Shown here in pieces: positions 11,003 to 21,740 of a stretch of DNA of 64,000 bases. Source of the DNA: Laguncularia racemosa. Taxonomy: Eukaryota; Streptophyta; Magnoliopsida; Myrtales; Combretaceae. Position 1 is the stretch's first letter; each line of letters starts with the position of its first letter. The stretch lies in NCBI GenBank assembly GCA_037954665.1, contig JBBMOL010000280.1, positions 496,001 through 560,000 of the forward strand, read 5' to 3'. The notes beneath the pieces are model-generated. The model did no database searches, was not told the origin of the DNA, and saw nothing but the letters and a program-made list of their open reading frames with translations. The translations under genes and the position numbers were made by a program.

Positions 11003-12529
11003 CTATTTCCTAGTTCTTTTAGTCTTTTGTTGTAGAGGCTCAGACTTCCCACTGATGACAGCTTCTAATTCTTTGACTTTGGCTTGGCACTTCTCTAATT
11101 GTGCTTCTAAGGCCTTGTTCCTTTGGTCGGATTCTTTGAAACGTCCCTTCCAGATGTCTTTCTTATAGTCTGTAACTTCAAAGTATACCTCCATTCGGGC
11201 CTTGACCTGTTCTAAGTATACTTCTGTCTCTAGGTTGATCTTGTCTGGTCTTGGTTGGGTGATATCTGGAACCCGGTATGCTCTTTCCCCTGTCTGGTAT
11301 AGCTGGCGGATTACAAACTCTTTGGTGGCTCGGTGTTTTCCCACTTCGCCATCTAACTCCCCGAGGTCCACATTCGGGCTTTCAATTCTGGCTTCCTAAA
11401 GTGCTTTGACCCCTGCCAGCTTAGCAAACTTCTCGGCTACCAATAGGTTCGGGTCTTGATACTCAAAGGTGACTGCTTCCAGCGAGGGCCGATAAACTAT
11501 GTCTTGGATAGTACCAAACTGGCAAACCACTGAGTTGGGGTGATATCCGATACATCCATTGATTCTGATTAAAGGCACTGCTTGGAAGTTACTGCAGGTC
11601 AAAATGATTTTGTCGCAGCAACTCCACCTGGCTGTCCACAGAATATCCTTAGCACTGAAACTTCTAAGTACCTCTACCCAATTGTGGCTGGTAAGGTCGT
11701 CGGGTAGCTTCACCTTTTCTATACATGAGTCCACAAGATCCACCTGCTGGGCTACGGTTTTTCGGACCATATTCAGCCCGAAGCACTTAAGGTGGCTCAT
11801 AAACCATATCAGCAGAAGGTTGAGGCTTGAGCGGAGAATCCTATGACCTTTCTTCTTGAGGAAATTCAAGTTCTGGATCTGTTCAGCCAATAGAGCCGGG
11901 ATGTAAGATCTTCCCTCCAGGAATTGGGTCACCAGCTCTGCAACCCGGTAGTGAACATAGAAAGTTCCAGTGGGGAACAGTATGGTGGCGAAGGCTGTTA
12001 AGATGAAAACGTTCACCCTTCTCTGTCTGTAAGTCTTGGGGTCCCCACACAGGATGTCCTTTCTATCCCCATTGTCCTCTCGGGCGATGAACCAGGCTTT
12101 TAAATCATCCATCCGTATGCAATATCCATTACAGTCTGCTAGGGCTTTGTTGACTGCTGTTTTACGGATGCCTAGTAATCTGCTGAAGGTACCGGTTGGC
12201 TCGGCCTCGAGGTCTAGCATATAGATTTGATCGGTCAGTGCTGGAGCTTGTAGCAGCTTGGTGTACTCTTTCAGGGTAGGGGTGATTTCATGCGGCCCAA
12301 TAAAGAAAGCTGCGGGCTCGATTTCCTATAATTGGAGCATGGCCCGTACCAAAGGAAAATTCACCTCTATCTTTGTCAGTGAGAGGATGGGGCCGATCTT
12401 TTGCTGGATGAAGGCTTGCTCCTCTGGGTTGTACAAGGTAAACCAATGGTCTAGTACCAACTTTGGGTCCAAAGGTTTGTACACCCGAATTTCTTTGCGG
12501 AGGAGGCGGTCGACTGCGGTGCTAGCCAT
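11003..12529 (-). pseudogene. Tat/Ogre ORF1, unknown function
   Basis: A single frame of about 509 codons runs from the ATG at 12529 to TAA at 11003 with only two in-frame TAG codons (12326-12328 and 11396-11398). Visible pieces are YKPLDPKLVLDHWF, PTLKEYTKLLQAP, YRQRRVNVFILTAFATILFP, WFMSHLKCFGL and a C-terminal coiled-coil with KGRFKESDQRNKALEAQLEK ending in a basic tail (KTKRTRK). An additional ORF before gag is a hallmark of Ogre and related Tat elements; its function is unknown. The pattern resembles the plant DUF7745-type proteins, but I say this from general appearance only. Absence of frameshifts suggests coding constraint until recently. Confidence 0.75.
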
Positions 12530-13033
12530 CTATTAAAAATGAGAAATCGCCTAATTACAAATAGAACTATGAAAACAATTACAGGGAAATAGTCTTGAAC
12601 TCCATGAACAAAATAACAAACCATTACATTGTCATCAATTGTCAACCCTATGATGTTATGTATGCAAGCAGGTTGGTTCTAAGTGGTTCCCGAGCTCTAT
12701 GGCCTCCCGTATTCTCGGAGAAATGGATCTCAGGCCATATCAAAGCATTAGGTGGGGTAGCCTAATCGGTCCCAAATGGTGAATCAACTCACTTCGCCCG
12801 AAACCTACACAATGGCTCCCTATCTTAGGTTTTTAGGATGGTCCGGGTTCGACCGTATCTATTCACACAAACATATGCATGCGAACCCCCATAGTAAAGA
12901 AAACTAAAAATCTAACTAATCCCTGCAAAGTTAGTAACAGAGTAATAATTGAAACACATTTCTTAAAGAGAACAATTCGAGAAGATTCAGGTGGCTAGCC
13001 TATTAGCATGGGTCCCCAGTGGAGTCGCCATCC
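12530..13033 (-). promoter_or_regulatory. Tat 5' leader with primer-binding site
   Basis: The leader between the 5' LTR and ORF1. At 13011-13030, read on the minus strand, lies tggcgactccactggggacc, three bases after the LTR end; a TGGCGACTCC-type PBS is used by Ogre/Tat elements, reported to match an arginine tRNA. The remaining leader has no convincing ORF upstream of ORF1. Confidence 0.75.
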
Positions 13034-15071
13034 TATCGAGTCTAATTTTTGAATTTCCATTCCTAATCCGATCTAGACTAGACCCTATGCTCATCTAATG
13101 TAGATCCTTGACTTGAGTTAGGAATTTCGTTTGATTTTTGGAGTCGCCACCCAACTGTTGTTGGGAAAGATTGAATTAAGACTAAATGAGCGGATTAGTC
13201 TTAATTTGGACCACTAGTCGTCGTTATTTTCTCTTCTCGTTTTTGTGAAAAGAGGAAAAGGGAAAACCAGAGTTTCTAAGTCTGGAGGCTCACCTATTAA
13301 AACCTTACAGTTACCACCTAATCTCCTAAAATTGTTCTTCTTTAGAAATGTCTTTTATTTTTATTTTCTGTTACTTTTTATTATGTTTTTGAGTTATTTC
13401 AAGAAAAATGATTTTTCATTCATTTTTATGGGTTGACCCGAATGGGTGCCTACGTACCTGCTAGTCAGGATCAAACAAGCTGTAGTTCGCTTTTCCTGAA
13501 AACCTTAAGTGTGTTTGTGAATTTTAATTTTTGAAATCTCTTTTGGTTTATGTTTTTATCATTTTTGGGATTTTTCTAAAAAATCTAAGCTTAAGCTTTA
13601 ATTTAATTTAATTTTTTTTGAAAATGATTTTTATGAAAAAACATCAATTTTGGATTTATTTGAGGAAAATGGTTTTTCTAAGTGCTAAAACCCATTTTTA
13701 TAATTTTTGAATTTTTTATTAATTTTCATGATTTTTTTTATGATTTTATGATTTTTTTATGACTTTTATGAATTTTTGTGATTTTATCTTAAGTTATCAT
13801 CTATCCTATTTTGAAATCTAAAGTTTTATTTTTTCTTCTAATATTTTTGTTTATTTTCTACATTTTTTTTAATTTCATTTTATCATTATTTTTTTTCTAC
13901 ATTATTAAATCCTAAAAACCTAATTCCTACATTTTCCTACTCATGGAAATAAAACATGAAACATAAATAAATAACTAAATAAATAACCATCAAATTAATA
14001 AATAAATAACCAATAAATAAATAAATTCGGAAAGAAAATAAATAAGCAAAATAAATAAATTAAATAATTGAAAATTCGACTTTCCTGGATCCGGATCTGT
14101 GCGCGGGTCGGGTCGAATCGGGTCGGGTTAGATCGGTCAGACACGGCGGCGGAGAGGGCTTGTTTACGGCGTTCCGGCGGTCTTTTGCAATGGGTGAAGT
14201 GTCGAATCCTAGCTTCTTGAGGGTGCTGAATCCAATGGTAGCGGTGGTTCACTCCCAGATCCTCTCCTGGTGGTGGTTCAACTCCGGTCGGTGCTCGCAG
14301 CTTTGGGTTCTTCTCCGATTTGCTCCTTCCTCTCACTTTCTCTCAATTGTGATCTCTTATTTGGCTTCCTCCCTTCGATTCCTATTTATAGGCGTTTGAA
14401 ACCGAACTGGATAAGCTCAGATTTCCTTCGATCGAAGCTAATCGGATTTTTGGTTAAAAAAAAACCAACTTTGATTTGTGTAAATCCATTGATTTGATTC
14501 CAATTAGATAATGTTTATCTTATTTCTGTTGAAGATCTGTTGGATTTGTGCGAAAAATCAAATCGAAACGGCCGAAATTCGAATTTTTTCTTCCGCCGAC
14601 AATCTCGGACCCAAGGTAGAAGACGATCACCCGCCCGGCGCGTGTGCTCCCTCCAGCTAATCGGATGCTGCCACGTATCCTGGATAAGTGAAAAAATTGC
14701 AAAACGCGGAAACTGCTTCCCCTGCATTTCGAACCTGCGACCGAGCCCCCCTACGTGCGCCTTAGCCCGTGGTCCGAACTAGCTGGGTTAGCCCATTTTC
14801 CTGATTTTCTTTTATTCACAAATTGCATATATGCAATGCGATTTTTCTATTTTTTTGTATTTTTTAAAATTTCAAAAATTAGTAAAAATTATTTATTATT
14901 TATTATTGCCATTTCTAAAACCATTTTTTTCAAAATTGATGTGTTTTCCTATTTATTTTTATTTTTTTAATATTTTTATTATTTTTGCTAAATTAGAGAA
15001 ATTGGAAAAAAATTGAAAATTGATCCTTATTGATTATTATTCATTCCTAGGGCAAAAATGGGGTGTTTACA
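13034..15071 (-). repeat. 5' LTR of Tat element
   Basis: Matches 1197-3178 throughout. It runs from tatcgagtc at 13034 to tgtttaca at 15064-15071. An insertion of about 40 bases near 14240-14290 duplicates cggtggttcaactcc-like sequence and is absent from the other LTR. The GC-richer block around 14080-14800 would contain the transcription start region. ORFs at 14160-14497 and 14540-14782 shift frame relative to the other LTR and are not called. Confidence 0.9.
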
Positions 15072-15191
15072 GAAGTTAATATATAAATAATTCCGGGGTT
15101 GATCTGCTCAAAATGGGCCCTCAACGCTAAGATTTGAAATCCTTCAGTTCTTGCCCTAATGATAGGTCTTATCGGATTTTTATTCCTAGCA
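15072..15191 (-). repeat. NA-family 3' LTR, right part
   Basis: Continuation of the LTR broken at 1196. It begins with the second copy of the 5-bp target site (gaagt) and ends with the terminus tattcctagca, which on the minus strand starts TGCTAGGAAT, a variant of the family terminus TGATAGGAATC. The adjoining 15192-15205 reads on the minus strand as gaggcccgaggaga and is the likely polypurine tract. Confidence 0.8.
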
Positions 15192-16255
15192 TCTCCTCGG
15201 GCCTCAAAATGATTTGTCCTCAAATCTAGTAGATCAAATGCAGTAGAGACTTTGTTTCCTCCTAGCAAGTCACCGGAAGAAATATCTCTACAGAATCCCA
15301 ATATCTGAAATACTACAGGTGGTGATTGTCTTCTCTCCTCCATTTCCAGGATGTATCTCTTCTGCAACACAAATAATGACCTATTATCCACTAAAGTTAC
15401 CCCTGTATCAACCTGTTCCACTAAAACTGTTTCCTCTTTTTCTAACTCATCTGTATGTTGCTGATCCTCATGGTCTTCTAATGGTTGGCCCAACTGCTCA
15501 TTACCCTCTAAAACCTCTGAAGGTGAACATAACTGTCTCTGAACTGTCTGGCTCTCTGGTGGTCTGCTCGTCTGACTATGATCATCAGGATCCTCTAAAG
15601 GTTGGCACATCGGTGTCTGACAAATTTTATGCTCTAAGGGTTGGCTCGTGTCACTAGAGCCCTCAAGAACCTTTGAAGGTTGGCATACCTGTGTCTGCAT
15701 AGTTTGGTCCTCTAAAGGTTTGATCATGTGGCTATGATCCTCAAGATTCTGTGATGGTTTTTTTATCTATCTTTGCATCTCTTGGACCTCTAATGGCGAC
15801 ATAGGGTTCAATACTATACGTTTTCCATCTTTTTTGAACATATAAGTATTTCTATACCCATCATGTAATACCATCCTGTCATACAACCATGGTCTACCAA
15901 GTAATATATGGGATGCACAAAGAGGAAGAATATCACATTCAAGCTCATCATAGTACTTGTCCCCTATATTGAAGGGTACCTTAGCCCTTTAGGTTACGTA
16001 AAGACCATCCTGATCATTCAACCAATGTAATGTATAGGGTTTAGGGTGTGGGATAGTTTCAAGTTTCAACTTCGATACTAATGATGCAGCTACAACATTA
16101 GTACAACTACCACCATCAATAATAATTGCGCACAAGTTTCCTTGTACCCTACAAGAAGTATGGAACAAGTTTTCTCTTTGTCCCTCATCAATGGTTTGAA
16201 AGGAAGTCAAGTCCCGATGCAATATGTTAGTAGACAAATACAACTCACTTGACAT
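15192..16255 (-). pseudogene. NA-element ORF: retropepsin-like domain plus PLED repeats
   Basis: The frame starts at an ATG at 16255 and continues in one frame with in-frame stops at 15989 (TAA) and about 15768 (TAG). It has IIIDGGSCTNVVAASLVSKL, resembling the active site of Ty3/gypsy retropepsins with DGG instead of DSG, followed by ECDILP and ASHILLGRPWLYDRMVLHDGY, the hydrophobic end of such proteases. A low-complexity part then iterates motifs such as KPLEDQT, QPLEDPD and QPLEDHED about every 20-25 residues. A short conserved tail, RYILEMEERRQSP, precedes the polypurine tract. The same architecture in 24377-26467 shows it is a family protein. Its function is unknown. Confidence 0.65.
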
Positions 16256-16906
16256 TTTTGCTTACTAATTTCAACAACCTCAATACACTTCACCACACCA
16301 CGACAACACACCCTTACATACCCATAGTGCTCACACTCAACCAATACAAGAAATGTTTATTGGTACTTCAAATAAAGTTAAGTGAGATAACTGAAGCACA
16401 AATAAATACTTCCAAGTAGTTAAGAAATTAAATTCAACTAACAAGTATTGAAGTAATAAGTTCAATTACTTTCACACTTTAATGTTTGTTTTTGAATTTA
16501 AATTCTACTACTTTAATTTTCCTTTCTTGCCACGGTTTCACACCTACAATTGATCTTAATGTGTAGCACCTTAATCCACACAACTCCACAACATGGCAAC
16601 AAATTCAAATAAACATCCTTAATGCACTTTCCACAAATGGTAATAATCAAATTTCAAATTCAAATGGAACACAATCAATACCACTTAATGACTTCCTTAA
16701 CTTAATGGATGTTTTTGAATTTCAAATAAATTCCCTATTATCCCACACAATGCAATTATGAAAATTGTACACTTCCACTTCCAATTTGCACAACACAACA
16801 CACAAACACCTTCACACACACGACGCACTTTGGAATTGATGATGTAAGAACATGAACCCTAAATTTCCAAAATTCAAAATCACATAATCCCTTCTCACAA
16901 CCACAA

Positions 16907-16918
16907 TCTCTGATACCA
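16907..16918 (-). promoter_or_regulatory. Primer-binding site, NA element
   Basis: The plus strand reads tctctgatacca, giving TGGTATCAGAGA on the minus strand, complementary to the 3' end of initiator methionine tRNA except at the last base. It lies five bases from the LTR terminus at 16924. A second PBS-like site occurs 184 bp upstream at 17091-17102 inside the LTR. Confidence 0.75.
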
Positions 16919-16923
16919 AAAGA

Positions 16924-17840
16924 TGATGTGCCTAAAACCAATTTTAAGCACACAAAACCAAGATTGAAAGACACTTAGACAATGTCATTCAAACTAACTT
17001 CAATTTCATGAACATTAGCGTCAAATCTCAATGCTTTTGAACCAATTAGACAACAATGATGTGTTCAATCATAAATCCAAATATGATATAGCTCTGATAC
17101 CAAAAAGATGATGTGCCTAAACACACTTAAAAGAACATCTAAAAGACTTAAGAAAAACTATCTCAAGTCAAGGCAAAATCGGATCCACAAAGGGCACTTT
17201 TCAAATGAACCCTAATGATGAAATGATGAAATTCAAACAACCAATAATATAATTAGAATACCACAATGAAATGCCTTCTAACAACACTCTAATTTCATGA
17301 AATCCACGCAAATGAATCCTCAATTTGACAAAAGAAAACCATAACAAAACAATCCCTTTTCTAATAGTGAAGAACACGTTATCAAGGAAATCCTTAAAGA
17401 TGAATCAGATCAATTTGATAATTCCTTCAAATAAGCATAAGAAGTCATGAATAACAACAAGTAATTCTGACCAAGAACTATCTCAATTCAACCCTAGTAT
17501 GACACACTAGAGAAGAAAAGAAATCACAACAAAATGAAATTGATATAACTCACAATTTCAAGATGCTGCACTCGCCATAATTTCAACTCTTGGTATTCAA
17601 ATTGATAAGAGTTTGGAACCAAGGTATGAACCCTAATTCTCACGTGAAAGGAGGTGTTTAATCTGCAAAATAATAAGCTCTTCAAACCCTCTCTTAAGCG
17701 AGTATTTATACTTGCTACTCCTAGGGTTAAAAAGTGCTCAAAATTACAAGTTTGTTACTTTTAAGGTGGCTAACCCTAAATGAAAGTTACAAAGAAATAA
17801 AAGTGTCCCAAAACCAAAATACAACCAAAATAGTTCAATA
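16924..17840 (-). repeat. NA-family 5' LTR (truncated) with one PBS unit
   Basis: The LTR begins at 16924 (tgatgtgcc), contains the 185-bp PBS unit to 17108, then the LTR body from 17109. It matches the left LTR (91-1196) closely up to about 17840 (aaaatagttca) and then diverges into unrelated sequence, so the outer 200-300 bases of the LTR are missing. The conserved TATAAATA on the minus strand is at about 17703-17710. Confidence 0.8.
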
Positions 17841-17998
17841 AACATTTACAAGATACAAAATAACATAAATCTTCATGGTCCAATGCCTCAGAATAGAGAA
17901 CAATCACAGCGGGTCTTTGATTGTTATCCAGAAAAATGTTCTGTGTCCAATTGAAGTTGTAGGACATTTTGGCATCCCATGGAGATATATAATTGTAC
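17841..17998 (-). pseudogene. Exon-like coding fragment, origin unknown
   Basis: On the minus strand a pyrimidine-containing tract and CTTACAG at 17999-18005 precede an open stretch beginning at 17998. It encodes SPWDAKMSYNFNWTQNIF and RPAVIVLYSEALDHEDL before meeting the truncated LTR. The amino-acid composition (many aromatic residues and no low-complexity) looks more like a real protein than like random AT-rich sequence. I do not recognise the family. It could be the last exon of the degenerate ORF at 18004-20230 or a captured host exon. Confidence 0.3.
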
Positions 17999-18003
17999 CT
18001 GTA

Positions 18004-20230
18004 AGATTATTCTCAAAGTTTATTAGAAATAAAGACATAAGATAAAATATGAGCAATTTGGTTAATCATCCAAATTGCGTTCTAAAGAGGTTGACAGTGC
18101 CAGAAATTTTCCCATCAGATAGCTCGTCCCTCTCCTTCCAAGCCTTATTCAATTCATCTTAAAGTGCATTATTCTTATTGACATAAACCTTGGTTTGATG
18201 CTCTGGTTCCTCCCTTTAAACTTAGTTTTACTTCACAAGGCCCTTTAGAGTGACTACCTTTTTGCTATGTGAAGCCTTAGCATTCTTTGAATCTTGAGTC
18301 CTATACAAGAGATCTACAATTTGTTTAAAGTAATATTGTTTCTTCCCTCAAATATCTTCATAATCTAGGTAAAGAACACCTACCTTCCTCCTCTCCTCTT
18401 GAAGGGTGTGGTAGAGCATAGATACTAGGTATTAGCTTGTAGAAAGAAAATGATAATGCTCGAGGGAATCAGAGGATAAAGCAAAAGGGAAGAAGGAAGA
18501 GGAAACAAACCTCATATAGTCGGGATTGCATAAAGGTATCCACATTATCATATGTCAACTTGGATCCCTTTTTGCCAATTTCACCTCAATTTAGCAACAA
18601 CACAATATGGGACATAATTTGGTGGCATAACTTAGGGTTTCCTATGACCATGTCCCCTATGCGTATATCCTAGCTTGGAATATAGAGTAGTCCCCATATC
18701 AAAGCACTTAGGCTTAAGGAGCACCCTTGTGGTGTGTTGGGTTGAGGAGATGGCTCTTAGAGCCCCTTATTAGGTTGAATAGCCTTGTCTACGGTACTTA
18801 AGCTAGCTTCTACCTTTTGCTTCTAGTTTAGGTTAGCTAAAGGGCTCTTGATCACATCCTCATCAATTAGGACATATTGGTTGGCCTTAGTAGTGCTCCT
18901 CTCACCTTTGTAACTGGTCGCAATGTCCTCTTCCCTCATCCTCTTATTGGGTTTTAGGAGCATGATGGACTTCTCTATCTATTTGCCCTTCCCAATAGGC
19001 TCTACAATAGGACGTCCCTTTGGGAGTAACTGTAACTCCTTGATTTTTATCCACTTTTCCTTGGGTCAAAGAGAGGTAGCCTTGCCACTTTAGCCTTAAC
19101 TATCCTTCTTGCTCTTGGCCATAACCTTATTTTAAGCTCGGAGTTGGGTTAGATTCACCTTCTTAAGTTGCACCTCTACAAAGGCAAAATAGGGAGAAAC
19201 CAAGTTAAGAGATAGACAAAAGAAAATAAAGTTATAACAAAAGAAGGGAAAGCACTATGCTGAGCCCGAGCTAATAAGAGTCATCCCCCTAAGAAGCAAT
19301 AATAAGAAAATCTCTCTAGCTTAATCCACTTTAGCATGATGACAGAGGGACAAATAATACCTTCACCCTCCTCTCTTTACTTACCCTCTTTGTTGCCCCC
19401 CTCTTTCTCATTGGAAGGAACTTTCTCTCCTTTATCCTCTGAGATAGCCTTAATCTTAAATTACATGATGACAATCATCTTTGTGTTGTAAAATTGTCGT
19501 AGCTCACCCAATTGCCTTAGTAAGAAATCGGTTGCTTACCTATCATTTTCAAGGAGGTTTATAAGCCTGGTCTTGGTTAGTTCGACCCATCTGGTTTAGA
19601 AGTTGAGGCTGTCATTCAATTTAACTTTAGCAAATTTGTCTTTCTATTTGTGAATGGAGGAAGTTAGACCTTTAAACGACTTACACTTTGGTTGGCAAGT
19701 TAAGTAGTACCACCTTATTATTGACTTGTTCTTTTTGATGGTGTGGAAATATCGAAATAGCTTGGGAGTAAGCCGTATCTTGTGATTAGTACAAAAAATC
19801 TTGAAGGCCACCAAGATTTAGAATGAATTTGGAATGACTTAATAGGGGCTAACCTGGTGGTACTTAAGTTTATGAAGAACTCCTGCTCTCTCACTAAAGC
19901 AACTTTATCAAGTGGGTTTAGCTTGACTACCTACTACCTTTAAGGTATAGGCTTAAAATACAAAAAGACATTCTTGATGTCACTATCGAATAACTTGTGT
20001 TGGATGCCGTTTGGCTCATCATTGCTGACTCCGGCGCTATTGTATAGTGGCACCAATGGTTTTCTACCCTTGACATCATCTTTGTAGATGTCCCTTAATA
20101 GTTCATCAATAGCTAATTGCTTACCCACTTCCATTGTCACCACCATGCCAGTGGACTTAGTGTCATTATCTACCATCACTGCCAACACTTTTTGGGAGGG
20201 AATAGCCCTCTCAAGCTTAGGTGCTAGCAT
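18004..20230 (-). pseudogene. Degenerate transposon ORF, gypsy-type putative transposase domain
   Basis: An ATG at 20230 opens 96 codons (MLAPKLERAIPSQKVLAVMV ... KNVFLYFKPIP). Beyond it, with frameshifts and stops, come RLTPKLFRYFHTIKKN, YYLTCQPKCKSFKGL and SSIHKWKDKFAKVKLN, which resemble the domain called transposase (putative) gypsy type in plant retroelement-associated ORFs. A charged region (EDKGEKVPSNEKEGG) and, near 18110-18200, a coiled-coil-like piece (LNKAWKERDELSDGKISG) follow. The product would be a structural or unknown transposon protein, not a true catalytic transposase. The call rests on pattern recognition only. Confidence 0.4.
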
Positions 20231-20426
20231 AAGCCCTTACCCTATGATGATTTGAGAGGAACTTAATCTAGTTTCTAACATACTTAGATAAGGAAATGTG
20301 GTCTAAGGAAAGATTAGATATTGGTAAGAAGGAGAATGAGAAGATTTGGATAAATCGAACAAGGTAGTATACTTTGGCTAATAATTCAGAAATGAAGCAA
20401 AGGCGTTTCTATCTCTCCGGTTTGAG

Positions 20427-20434
20427 TATATATA
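20427..20434 (-). promoter_or_regulatory. TATA box candidate upstream of the 20230 ORF
   Basis: A TATATATA octamer lies about 200 bp upstream of the ATG at 20230 on the minus strand, with flanking GC content (ctccgg, gtcgag). The spacing suits a plant promoter, but the surrounding DNA is AT-rich and the match could be chance. Confidence 0.3.
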
Positions 20435-21740
20435 GTCGAGCACAAATATTGAGGCAAGTAGATATCGAAGAAATAGCCTATTGAAACGACCTTAGATGAA
20501 GAGATCTTAATACGTGGTGCCACATTGAAACAAATGATTGTGATGCATCTACACATAACTATTGTATTAGAGCCAATTGTTTAACACTTGACATGTTTCC
20601 ATTGGTGTTTAATGTGCTTGACTTTATGTACATTAAAACAAATTAAATTAAAACTTGAAAAACCACTCGGCTGTCTCCTAGATGGCTTCCCCATTATTTC
20701 ACCTACATGAAGCAGGTTGTACCTCCTCATTCCAGCTTAGGGGACATCGGTCTACCATGAGGAGGTTAGATTCATTCACCATGAGGAGGTCGGATTCCTT
20801 CACCATGGCTTGAGTTCTTTGACCATAGAGGTCGTACGTACTCAATCTTACTTAATGCTCAATAATTCTTGTCACCACACTTGTCATAATAGTTGCACTC
20901 ATGGTTAAAAACTATTAATGCTCCCCAAATAGCTTAGATATCATGCCTACTCTGGTTTGTTGCTTGAGATATTAAATCCAATGTCCTAGGTTGGCCAGCT
21001 ACCTTTATATATATGTCTTCATAGCTTATTTGGACTATACTCTCTTTATTACCTAATCACTAAAAGGAGTATAGGGCAAATGTTGATAGGCTATTTTGGC
21101 TAGGGGTCCAAGCCTAGCTCAAGCCTATATCTAGCTTTACACAAAAAGCTTAGACATGGGCTTGAGTGGCAACTCAGCCTCTCTCTTTATGGCTCTTAGA
21201 CTTGGTTAACTGCAGATAAGACTTGTTGTAGATCGTTAACTCCTGTAATTGCCTACTCTCTTGCTACTTGAACACTCCGAATGCACAATCATGGACATAC
21301 CTTATGCTTTCTACAACCAATTGCACCTTAGTGCCATCTATAAATACCTAGAACCATCTATAGGTAAAAGAGGAGAAAAACTCTTAGCCTTCTTGCTCTC
21401 TTTACATTAGTTTCATTACTTCCATTAACCTTCCAATTTAAGCATCGAAGAGGTAATATCGGACAACCTTAGCACCCCTATAGCTCGGTATTTCTTCGTG
21501 TTCTGTAGGTTTACACTATTCTTAATTGAATCCATGAATAACAAAAGGAATAATTATTCCCTTATGATATTTTCAACCAAAAGTAAGAAAAAAAGGGATA
21601 TGTTAATATTTTTAGATATATTCCTAATTTGTTACCAATAACACTTGAAATGCAATGAAACAAAATAATGCTTATTAATTCTTTATTTTTTATTCCCTAA
21701 GAATAGTAATTTTATTTCTTTATTATTCATTTTTGCAAGC
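20435..21740. other. Unassigned DNA with a possible solo LTR
   Basis: No ORF is supported. The segment 21081-21525 starts tgttgatagg and ends ggtttaca, has a plus-strand TATA-like box (tataaata at about 21339-21346) and downstream transcription-start-like, T/C-rich sequence, as in a plus-strand LTR. No matching target-site duplication is seen (left gcaaa, right ctatt), so I keep it tentative. The rest holds nothing I recognise; 20740-20830 has a short repeat of accatgaggaggt. Confidence 0.3.

Larger units (their letters stand above)
1197..15071 (-). mobile_element. Tat/Ogre-type Ty3/gypsy retrotransposon, full length, inactive
   Basis: A 13.9-kb element on the minus strand bounded by two LTRs of about 2 kb (1197-3178 and 13034-15071). 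Order on the minus strand is 5' LTR, PBS, ORF1, gag, RT, RNase H, archaeal-type RNase H, integrase, a long 3' untranslated region with a tandem array, 3' LTR. The extra ORF1 before gag, the second RNase H and the repeat-rich 3' region are family traits of plant Tat/Ogre elements. It is inserted in an NA-family LTR, with candidate 5-bp duplications gaggt (1192-1196) and gaagt (15072-15076), matching at 4 of 5 positions. In-frame stops, at least one frameshift and an apparently missing protease make it non-functional. Confidence 0.92.
15192..16923 (-). mobile_element. NA non-autonomous LTR element, interior
   Basis: A 1.7-kb interior between LTRs 91-15191 and 16924-17840. It contains one decayed ORF with a retropepsin-like domain and no reverse transcriptase, RNase H or integrase. 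The bases next to the 5' LTR carry a primer-binding site at 16907-16918. The part from 16260 to 16900 is AT-rich, has many caca-rich stretches and no ORF worth calling. The layout suggests a parasite of an autonomous Ty3/gypsy element that uses the initiator methionine tRNA. A second interior of the same kind lies at 24307-27517. Confidence 0.75.
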
